Positions 1 through 5,213 of a stretch of 5,213 bases of DNA are shown here, piece after piece. Below the pieces are notes generated by a model. It did no database searches, was not told where the DNA came from, and was given only the letters and a program-made list of their open reading frames with translations. This DNA is from an uncultured Opitutia bacterium (GTDB lineage Bacteria; Verrucomicrobiota; Verrucomicrobiia; Opitutales; UBA953). The stretch is from positions 1-5,213 of the forward strand of contig CAJBPJ010000097.1 of the NCBI GenBank assembly GCA_903957465.1. The letters run 5' to 3'. The position numbers and the translations under genes were made by a program. The stretch's first letter is position 1; each line of letters starts with the position of its first letter.

Positions 1-719
1 CGGAACAAATCCAGCGGCGTACTCCCGAAATCTGCAGCCGTCCATCCGTTGGCAGTCGTCGCCCCGGTAGACGCGTTGTAATCTAAAAAATCAGCCACGC
101 TATTGAAGCCAAGGGCGTGACCAATTTCGTGGATGGCAACACCCACAAAGTCCATCTGCTGCGCATCGATCCCATTGCTGCGATCGAAGTCGAACGCAAA
201 AGCCGTGTTAAATTCAATGAACGCATCGAGCGATAAGACACTATTGGGAATCAATCCCAGCGCACGTGCATTGCCGCCACTAATGAGGATGCTGTCGTTG
301 GTATTCAGCCAAGGGGTCGAAACAGGCGTGGGACTATCAGCTGTATAGTTAATCAGTCGGGTATACGTCGATCCTGTCGGCAGTTGTCCCAGTGCGACGA
401 TATCGGCCGCGGAGGTACTATTATCAATCAACGCATTCCGAATTTCCGTGTAAGTCCCCGTATAAAATTCTGAACCAGCCTGACCGATGATATTCGAATT
501 CTCGGCGCCGAAATTGCTCATACCGATTTTTACGTAAACATTTACATTGTTGCTGAGCAGGCTTTCCCAAACTTGGGCAGCTTGTTCAAAACCTGCCAAA
601 GCTTGTGCGTTCGGCGCATTGGTCGCGTCGACCGTGAATTGAATATCCAACGCACGTAATTGCGACGCGCCGACTAATACAGCCGTTGCCAGAACGCAGC
701 GCGTGAGGTGGGGTACCAC
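1..719 (-). CDS. Secreted zinc metalloprotease, HEIGHALGF type (C-terminus off the window)
   Basis: This is an exported peptidase, presumably cutting proteins outside the cytoplasm; the substrate is unknown. The reading frame stays open for 239 codons to the window edge. Residues 1-23 form a signal peptide: a basic start (HLTR), a hydrophobic core (CVLATAVLVGA) and a likely signal peptidase I site after LRA. The mature part has FDFDRSNGID (176-185), then the zinc motif HEIGHALGF at 197-205, with His197 and His201 as ligands and Glu198 as the catalytic base. It ends at TPLDLF (234-239). The layout resembles the metalloproteases that carry PEP-CTERM sorting tails (the NF038122-type family, from memory), but any such tail would lie beyond the edge. 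The position that holds the third ligand in HExxHxxGxxH metzincins is Ser207. The GTG at 719 is chosen because an in-frame TAG lies four codons upstream and AGGA precedes it by 7 nt. It follows sucA on the same strand after 60 bp. Confidence 0.85.
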   Translation of the reverse strand, partial: MVPHLTRCVLATAVLVGASQLRALDIQFTVDATNAPNAQALAGFEQAAQVWESLLSNNVNVYVKIGMSNFGAENSNIIGQAGSEFYTGTYTEIRNALIDNSTSAADIVALGQLPTGSTYTRLINYTADSPTPVSTPWLNTNDSILISGGNARALGLIPNSVLSLDAFIEFNTAFAFDFDRSNGIDAQQMDFVGVAIHEIGHALGFNSVADFLDYNASTGATTANGWTAADFGSTPLDLF

Positions 720-726
720 GCCAAAA

Positions 727-730
727 TCCT
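727..730 (-). promoter_or_regulatory. Ribosome-binding site deciding the GTG start of the metalloprotease
   Basis: AGGA read on the minus strand lies 7 nt before the GTG at 719. The in-frame stop TAG at 729-731 overlaps it, so no longer N-terminus is possible. The signal peptide begins immediately after this GTG, which agrees with the choice. Confidence 0.6.
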
Positions 731-737
731 AGTTAAG

Positions 738-743
738 ATTATA
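738..743 (-). promoter_or_regulatory. Possible -10 box for the metalloprotease gene
   Basis: The minus strand reads TATAAT, a perfect sigma-70-type -10 hexamer, in the 60-bp gap between the sucA stop and the metalloprotease start. No good -35 box sits at 16-18 bp. The best candidate, GTGACC, is about 20 bp upstream and matches TTGACA at four positions. Initiation about 7 bp downstream would give a leader of only about 11 nt that begins at or inside the AGGA site, so either the leader is very short or the match is chance in AT-rich DNA. Confidence 0.3.
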
Positions 744-779
744 AAGCCTGCAACCGTTTTGGCGGTCACTTTTGAGCCT

Positions 780-3500
780 TTAGGCCTTAAACGCCTGCTC
801 AAGAAGGTCGGCCTGCTCGATCTTATGGATGGCCAACGAGCCCACCGCAGGCGAAGCCGCTGCATCACGTCCCGCATAGACTGCGCGGACACCCAAGGTC
901 TCTTCGATGACTGGAGCCATGAAACTCCAAGCGCCCATATTACGTGGTTCCTCTTGGCACCAGACAACCTTCGCAGGTTTGCCGTGTTGCTCCCAGAGAC
1001 TGCGCAAGAGTTTCGTGTTAACCGGGTAAAGTTGTTCGGCACGCACCAGGGCAGTGGTGGTATCTTTGCGGGCAGTGCGCGCTTCGAGTAACTCGTAGTA
1101 AACTTTACCAGTACAGATGACCAGACGCTCGGTCTTGGCCGGAGCGGATGGATCGCCTAAAAATTCTTGGAAACCTTTCGACGTAAATTCGGCGAGCGAG
1201 CTGATGCATCCCTTGTGACGCAACAAACTCTTCGGAGTCATCACCACGAGCGGCTTACGCACTTCGCGTTTTACCTGACGACGGAGTGCGTGGAATAACT
1301 GCGCAGGCGTCGATGGGTAAACGACCTGCAGATTGTTTTCCGCACAGAGCTGCAAGAAGCGCTCAAGGCGTGCCGATGAGTGCTCAGGGCCTTGGCCTTC
1401 GTAACCGTGCGGCAAGAGCATCGTCAGATTGCTATTCTGGTGCCACTTCGATTCCGCTGAGGCGATAAATTGGTCGATCGCAATCTGCGCACCATTGGCG
1501 AAGTCGCCAAACTGAGCTTCCCAAATGGTCAGCGCATCTGGACGTTCAAGGGAGTAGCCGTAATCGTAACCGAGCACGGCGTATTCGGAGAGCGACGAGT
1601 TAACGACTTCGAACGTACCTTTGCCGGCTTGCGAAAGCGGGGTGAACTCAGCACCCGTCTCAGGGTCGTGGAGAACGGCGTGACGGTGGGAGAAGGTCGC
1701 GCGTTCGCTGTCCTGACCCGAGATGCGAATGGGATGTCCTTCAGCCAACAACGTCGCAAAGGCCAAACCTTCGCCGAGTGACCAATCAAATCCCGCACCG
1801 GCCTTGAAAGCTTCCGCCTTCGCATCGAGGAGACGTTTAATCTTTGGGTTCGGAGCGAAGCCCGCGGGTGTCGTCCACAGTGACGGCGCAACCTTGGCTA
1901 AAGCATCGGCTGTGACAGTCGTCGCAGCTTCAAAGACGTAAGGGGATTGGAAAGGACGAACGCCTGGGACTTTGTCGCCGCGCTTCGCTTGATCTTCAGC
2001 GAGTGCTGCTTGGGCTTTTTCTTGGGCGACGTTCAGCGACGCTTCCGATCCTGCATGCAGCGCATTGATTTCTTCGCCGCTGAGTGAACCTTCGGCAACT
2101 AAGCGCGCACCGTAGATATCAGAAAGGGTAGGGTGGTTGCTGATCTGACGGTACAGGGTGGGCTGAGTGAACAGCGGCTCGTCCGTTTCGTTGTGACCAT
2201 ACTTACGGAAGCAGACGATATCCACGACGGCATCGGCGCCAAAGGTGTTGCGGTACTCGAGAGCAATCTCCGTAGCCAAGACGACCGCTTCAGGTGCGTC
2301 GCCATTCACATGGAAGACAGGGGCTTCGATGGTCTTCGCAATTTCCGTACAGTAACGTCCACTGCGTGCTTCATCCGGCTCGGTGGTAAATCCAATCTGG
2401 TTGTTGACGACTAAGTGTATGCTGCCGCCGACGCGGTAGCCTTTAATTTCCGAAAGATTAAATGTCTCAGAGACAATCCCTTGGCCGGCCATCGCCGCAT
2501 CACCATGGATCACAACCGTCAATGCTGAGCTACGCTTAGCGGTATCACCGCGACGGTCCAGGCGGGCACGCGCACGACCCATCACTACGGGGTTAACCGC
2601 TTCGAGGTGACTGGGGTTGTAAGCGAGGACGACGTTGACCTTCTTGCCGTCGCTCGTCGTACGCTCGTTTTCATATCCCAAGTGATACTTCACATCGCCG
2701 TCACCCGTCGTGGTGTCAGGGATGTGACGCTCGGAAAATTCCTTAAAGAGGACTTCGGCTTTCTTGCCGCACGTATTGATGAGCACGTTGAGCCGTCCAC
2801 GGTGGGCCATGCCGATAAGCACGTCGGCCACGCCGGCGGATGGTGCCTTCTCGATGATCTGCTCGAGGGCAGGCATCATCGCTTCGCCACCTTCGACCGA
2901 GAAGCGTTTCGCACCCACGAAGGTGCGGTGCACAAACCTTTCAAATTGTTCGGCGCGGACGACGGAGCTGACGATACGGGACTTCGTCGCTTTATCATAC
3001 GTAGGCTTCAGGCTGCACGATTCGATGCGCTGGAGAAGCCAGCGACGGCGCTCGGCGTTCTGGATGTGCATCACTTCCACGCCGATCGCGCTACAGTAAG
3101 TTTCGCGCAGGCGTTCGACGACTTGCTTAACCTGAAGTTTCTGTCCGCCAAGGAAATCGCCCGTGTGCAAAACGCGATCGCCCGGCAAGCTGTCGAGCCC
3201 GAGTGCTTTATCGCTTAACTCCGCATATGCGGGAGTTGGCTTCAGTGGATTGATGTTGGCCTGGAGATGTCCGTAGGCGCGGTAAGCTTGAATCGCTTGG
3301 ATCAATACCGACTGACCATCAACTTCGCCGGCGGGTGCTGCCGAACCCTTCGGGGGTTTCGGTTGAGTGTTCGCTAATTCAAAACCTTCGAAAAATGCAC
3401 GCCACTCCGCATCGACCGACGCCGGGTCTTTCAACCATAGCGCGTGGTAACGCTCGACAAGGTCGGCGTTCCATCGACTGCCAATGCTCAGATGTTTCAT
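780..3500 (-). CDS. sucA: 2-oxoglutarate dehydrogenase E1 component (SucA)
   Basis: This is the thiamine-diphosphate-dependent E1 of the 2-oxoglutarate dehydrogenase complex. It decarboxylates 2-oxoglutarate and passes the succinyl group to the lipoyl arm of E2 in the cytoplasmic TCA cycle. The 906 residues are close to the roughly 930 of the E. coli enzyme. In order: an N-terminal segment (about 11-40, RYHALWLKDPASVDAEWRAF) of the type linked to E2 binding; AKRFSVEGGE (197-206); GMAHRGRLNVL (230-240); NPSHLEAVNP (295-304); HGDAAMAGQG (332-341); VVNNQIGFTT (364-373); RKYGHNETDEP (432-442), part of the cofactor and Mg site. The transketolase-like and C-terminal domains follow with SGQDSERATFSHRHAVLHD (594-612), EAQFGDFANGAQ (661-672), LPHGYEGQGPEHSSARLERF (696-715) and QEEPRNMGAW (849-858). 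No key motif is missing and no frameshift is seen. The ATG is the only normal start before an upstream in-frame TAA. No sucB follows; the next gene is an unrelated protease. Confidence 0.97.
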   Translation of the reverse strand: MKHLSIGSRWNADLVERYHALWLKDPASVDAEWRAFFEGFELANTQPKPPKGSAAPAGEVDGQSVLIQAIQAYRAYGHLQANINPLKPTPAYAELSDKALGLDSLPGDRVLHTGDFLGGQKLQVKQVVERLRETYCSAIGVEVMHIQNAERRRWLLQRIESCSLKPTYDKATKSRIVSSVVRAEQFERFVHRTFVGAKRFSVEGGEAMMPALEQIIEKAPSAGVADVLIGMAHRGRLNVLINTCGKKAEVLFKEFSERHIPDTTTGDGDVKYHLGYENERTTSDGKKVNVVLAYNPSHLEAVNPVVMGRARARLDRRGDTAKRSSALTVVIHGDAAMAGQGIVSETFNLSEIKGYRVGGSIHLVVNNQIGFTTEPDEARSGRYCTEIAKTIEAPVFHVNGDAPEAVVLATEIALEYRNTFGADAVVDIVCFRKYGHNETDEPLFTQPTLYRQISNHPTLSDIYGARLVAEGSLSGEEINALHAGSEASLNVAQEKAQAALAEDQAKRGDKVPGVRPFQSPYVFEAATTVTADALAKVAPSLWTTPAGFAPNPKIKRLLDAKAEAFKAGAGFDWSLGEGLAFATLLAEGHPIRISGQDSERATFSHRHAVLHDPETGAEFTPLSQAGKGTFEVVNSSLSEYAVLGYDYGYSLERPDALTIWEAQFGDFANGAQIAIDQFIASAESKWHQNSNLTMLLPHGYEGQGPEHSSARLERFLQLCAENNLQVVYPSTPAQLFHALRRQVKREVRKPLVVMTPKSLLRHKGCISSLAEFTSKGFQEFLGDPSAPAKTERLVICTGKVYYELLEARTARKDTTTALVRAEQLYPVNTKLLRSLWEQHGKPAKVVWCQEEPRNMGAWSFMAPVIEETLGVRAVYAGRDAAASPAVGSLAIHKIEQADLLEQAFKA

Positions 3501-3502
3501 TG

Positions 3503-3507
3503 CTCCT
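3503..3507 (-). promoter_or_regulatory. Ribosome-binding site of sucA with very short spacing
   Basis: AGGAG on the minus strand is followed by only CA before the ATG at 3500. A 2-nt spacer is shorter than the usual 5-9 nt. No alternative ATG, GTG or TTG lies between the upstream in-frame stop and this ATG, and the N-terminal sequence fits the family from here, so the start stands despite the spacing. Confidence 0.5.
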
Positions 3508-3512
3508 AGTGG

Positions 3513-3528
3513 TTTAGGTAGTCCTAAA
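3513..3528 (-). repeat. Perfect inverted repeat (hairpin) in the sucA leader
   Basis: On the minus strand, TTTAGG and CCTAAA pair as a perfect 6-bp stem around a 4-nt loop (ACTA). It ends 5 nt before the AGGAG of sucA. In RNA it would be a small, rather weak stem-loop beside the ribosome-binding site; in DNA it could be half of an operator. It has no T-tract and does not look like a terminator. Confidence 0.4.
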
Positions 3529-3569
3529 TAACTCAGTTAAAAACCTTTAAAAAACAACCGCAAACGAGG

Positions 3570-3577
3570 TTTATACT
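3570..3577. promoter_or_regulatory. Candidate -10 element(s) in the divergent sucA / SNF2 promoter region
   Basis: The 165-bp gap between the divergent starts at 3500 and 3666 must hold the promoters of both genes. TTTATACT here gives TATACT on the plus strand (towards the helicase gene) and TATAAA on the minus strand (towards sucA), each one mismatch from TATAAT. Neither has a convincing TTGACA-like box at 16-18 bp. A second weak possibility for sucA is TTGCGG (3558-3563) with TTAACT (3535-3540), 17 bp apart. Confidence 0.25.
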
Positions 3578-3619
3578 AAACATCTTTGTAGCACGAAACG
3601 GTTATTCACATCCCGCTTT

Positions 3620-3635
3620 CCCTCTTGCGAGAGGG
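3620..3635 (+). repeat. Small GC-rich inverted repeat upstream of the SNF2 gene
   Basis: CCCTCT and AGAGGG form a perfect 6-bp stem with a TGCG loop, extendable outward by three T-G wobble pairs on the plus strand. It lies 30 nt before the helicase start codon. The right arm and following bases (AGAGGGGGG) form the only purine-rich, Shine-Dalgarno-like stretch upstream of that gene, but this is too far from the ATG to act directly. Its role is unknown; it could be a leader structure or an operator. Confidence 0.35.
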
Positions 3636-3645
3636 GGGTCGAAAA

Positions 3646-3656
3646 GTCAGTCTGAC
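3646..3656. repeat. 11-bp palindrome just before the SNF2 start codon
   Basis: GTCAG-T-CTGAC is a perfect dyad around one central base and ends 9 nt before the ATG at 3666. The one-base centre makes an RNA hairpin poor, so a protein-binding site is the more natural reading if it means anything. A match this short can arise by chance. Confidence 0.2.
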
Positions 3657-3665
3657 GTATTGCCC

Positions 3666-5213
3666 ATGCCGAACCCTAGGCCGGCCAACAGGTCTTACTC
3701 CACCGAGTCTCTCGAGTGGTGGAACGCGGGCATTCCAGATGACTGGGAGAAGGCATTCCGAAAAAAAGACCTCGCCGAAGGTCGCCGTCTTTATTCCGAA
3801 GGTGTCATCCGCTCACTCGAGTTAAGAACCGACGCCGCCGAAGCTGTCGCCAAGACCGACACCCAAACCGTCCGCTCCGTTCTCGAAGTCAACAAGGGCG
3901 TCCTCCAATGGCGCACCTCACTTCCTGAAGAAGAAAACGGCGCCCCCTTTGCCGTCGCCTCCATCTACGAAGTCGAAGAACTCATCGCCGACGAGCTCGA
4001 CCCCCTCGGTGAGTCTTTAGCGTCCGCCCCGGTCGAAGCGCCCCCTGAAGTCAAACCCACCGCTGTCGCCCCCGATCCCCTTAAGCTCCAAGTCACCTTC
4101 GACCTCACCTCCGAGAAGCTCACCCTCACCGGTGCCTGGGTTGGACGTGGCCTTAAGGACCAGCGCTGCTTCGGCCCCGGTGCCATCCCCGCCGAAGAGC
4201 TTTCCGACGAACAACGCCAAACCCTCTTCCGTTTCAACACCGTCGCCCACCGCGCCGGCTTTGTGTACAACAAACCAGCTGGCAGTTGGGATATCGATAA
4301 CATTGGCCGCATCGAACGGTTCGTCCGCGAAGAACTCACCGACTGGCGTCGCCGTTTTAAATTGGTCGGCGAAGAATGCCTTTCCATCTTCCGCAACGAA
4401 CAGCTCCAGGTAGCCGTCGACGCCGATGCCGAATCCACTGCCGAAGATCCCCGCGGCTTCCGTCTCAACTGGCGACTAAAAGCCGGTGGACATCGCTTGG
4501 GCGCCGCCGAACAAAAACTTCTGCTTAAGGCAGGGGGACGTCCCATCATCCTCCCCGGTAAAGGTGTCGTCGCCTACAACGCCGCCGTCGCCGACTTCTC
4601 CGAAGACTGGCGCGGCAAAGAAGGCGACATCCCTCGCTACTTACTCCTCTCGCTCTTCGACCACTCAGCTGTCGGCGCCCTGCGTCTCAATGACGACCTT
4701 CGTACCTGGAAAGACGCACTCCTCCAGGAACCACAACTCCCCGACAACTTACCGACCTACCTGCGTCCCTACCAAGCGCGCGGTGTGGCCTGGCTTGGAC
4801 GTCTCTGTGATCTCGGTGCACACCCATTGCTGTCCGACGAAATGGGCCTCGGCAAAACCGTCCAAGTCCTCTCGCTCCTCGCCAGCCGCGCATCCAAGAA
4901 GCGCTCCATCATTGTCTGTCCCGCCAGCGTCATCCCTGTCTGGATCGGCGAAATCGCTCGCTTCCAACCCGGTCTCAAAACCGCCGTCCTCACCGCCGAG
5001 CAAGACTTCACCACGAATCCCGATGCTGACATCTGGATTTCTAGCTATACCCAACTGCGCCGTCACGCGGCACTCTTAGACAAAACTGAATTCGGCTACG
5101 CCGTGCTCGATGAAGCGCAGGCCATCAAGAATCCCGACTCCAAGACGACCCACGTTTGTCTAGCGATGAATGCCGAGCACCGCATCGCTGTCACCGGTAC
5201 ACCGCTCGAGAAC
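3666..5213 (+). CDS. SNF2-family DEAD/DEAH-box helicase (N-terminal 516 codons; C-terminus off the window)
   Basis: This is an SNF2-type DNA-dependent ATPase, which would move along duplex DNA to remodel or displace bound proteins; the target is unknown. The frame is open to the window edge and covers the first RecA-like lobe up to motif III. Visible are LRPYQARGVAWLGRL (366-380, Q-motif-like), motif I DEMGLGKT (391-398, Lys397 binding ATP phosphate), motif Ia IIVCPASVIPVW (415-426), motif II DEAQ (482-485) within LDEAQAIKNPDS, and motif III VTGTPLEN (509-516). Residues 1-360 are not confidently recognised. FRKKDLAEGRRLYSEGVIRS (31-50) resembles the start of the SWIM domains found in bacterial SNF2 proteins, but the CxC...CxH zinc ligands are absent. 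The ATG at 3666 has no clear Shine-Dalgarno; the only other in-frame start before an upstream stop (TAA at 3525-3527) is TTG at 3660. Codons end strongly in C (GCC, CTC, GTC, ACC), unlike the two neighbours. Confidence 0.92.
   Translation, partial: MPNPRPANRSYSTESLEWWNAGIPDDWEKAFRKKDLAEGRRLYSEGVIRSLELRTDAAEAVAKTDTQTVRSVLEVNKGVLQWRTSLPEEENGAPFAVASIYEVEELIADELDPLGESLASAPVEAPPEVKPTAVAPDPLKLQVTFDLTSEKLTLTGAWVGRGLKDQRCFGPGAIPAEELSDEQRQTLFRFNTVAHRAGFVYNKPAGSWDIDNIGRIERFVREELTDWRRRFKLVGEECLSIFRNEQLQVAVDADAESTAEDPRGFRLNWRLKAGGHRLGAAEQKLLLKAGGRPIILPGKGVVAYNAAVADFSEDWRGKEGDIPRYLLLSLFDHSAVGALRLNDDLRTWKDALLQEPQLPDNLPTYLRPYQARGVAWLGRLCDLGAHPLLSDEMGLGKTVQVLSLLASRASKKRSIIVCPASVIPVWIGEIARFQPGLKTAVLTAEQDFTTNPDADIWISSYTQLRRHAALLDKTEFGYAVLDEAQAIKNPDSKTTHVCLAMNAEHRIAVTGTPLEN

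Noticed and set aside
744..790. Possible intrinsic terminator after sucA
   Set aside because: Only 4-bp stems (ACCG/CGGT, and GCCT/AGGC with a 2-nt loop) are present, without a following run of T on the minus strand.
2607..3218. A 203-codon open frame on the plus strand inside sucA
   Set aside because: It lies fully opposite a well-conserved region of sucA, shows no recognisable motif, and is explained by the codon pattern of the real gene.
3625..3825. A 66-codon plus-strand frame near the helicase start
   Set aside because: It is out of frame with the SNF2 gene, overlaps its start, and has no motif. The helicase frame begins at 3666.
3965..4549. A 194-codon open frame on the minus strand opposite the helicase N-terminus
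   Set aside because: It has a low-complexity Ser/Arg-rich translation typical of a shadow frame opposite a C-ending-codon gene. The plus frame continues uninterrupted into clear SNF2 motifs.
4486..5079. A 197-codon plus-strand frame overlapping the helicase
   Set aside because: Its Ser/Pro/Thr-rich translation has no motif, and the frame overlaps motif I of the true SNF2 reading frame.
3666..5213. Reading the SNF2 gene as part of a phage-defence island
   Set aside because: SNF2 helicases do occur in systems such as DISARM, but no methyltransferase, nuclease or other defence gene is visible, and the neighbour is housekeeping sucA.

Overview
The window (5213 bp) holds three protein-coding genes. 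Two are cut by the window edges and one is complete. I see no RNA gene, insertion sequence, CRISPR array or long repeat, and I see no evidence of a new multi-gene system. The content looks like ordinary chromosome. A secreted metalloprotease of the type common in PEP-CTERM-bearing bacteria, a stand-alone sucA and a bacterial SNF2 helicase together suggest a Gram-negative environmental bacterium. A Verrucomicrobiota (Opitutae-like) or related planctobacterial host is my best guess, but this is inference from gene types and not a marker-gene result.

Left part, minus strand, 1-719: the N-terminal 239 codons of an exported zinc metalloprotease, with a signal peptide and an HEIGHALGF active-site motif. 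The C-terminus lies off the left edge. It starts 60 bp downstream of the sucA stop codon. That gap contains a TATAAT box and an AGGA ribosome-binding site but no convincing terminator.

Middle, minus strand, 780-3500: a complete sucA (2-oxoglutarate dehydrogenase E1, 906 aa) with all the expected thiamine-diphosphate enzyme motifs. No sucB follows it in the window. Its leader carries a perfect 6-bp stem-loop just upstream of an AGGAG that sits unusually close to the ATG.

Intergenic 3501-3665: a 165-bp divergent promoter region with several small inverted repeats.

Right part, plus strand, 3666-5213 and continuing off the edge: the first 516 codons of an SNF2-family DNA-dependent ATPase. It has about 360 residues of unrecognised or weakly SWIM-like N-terminal sequence before helicase motifs I to III.

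The three genes have no obvious shared pathway: central carbon metabolism, an exported protease, and DNA or nucleoprotein remodelling. The metalloprotease could be read through from sucA, while the helicase gene is transcribed divergently from sucA.
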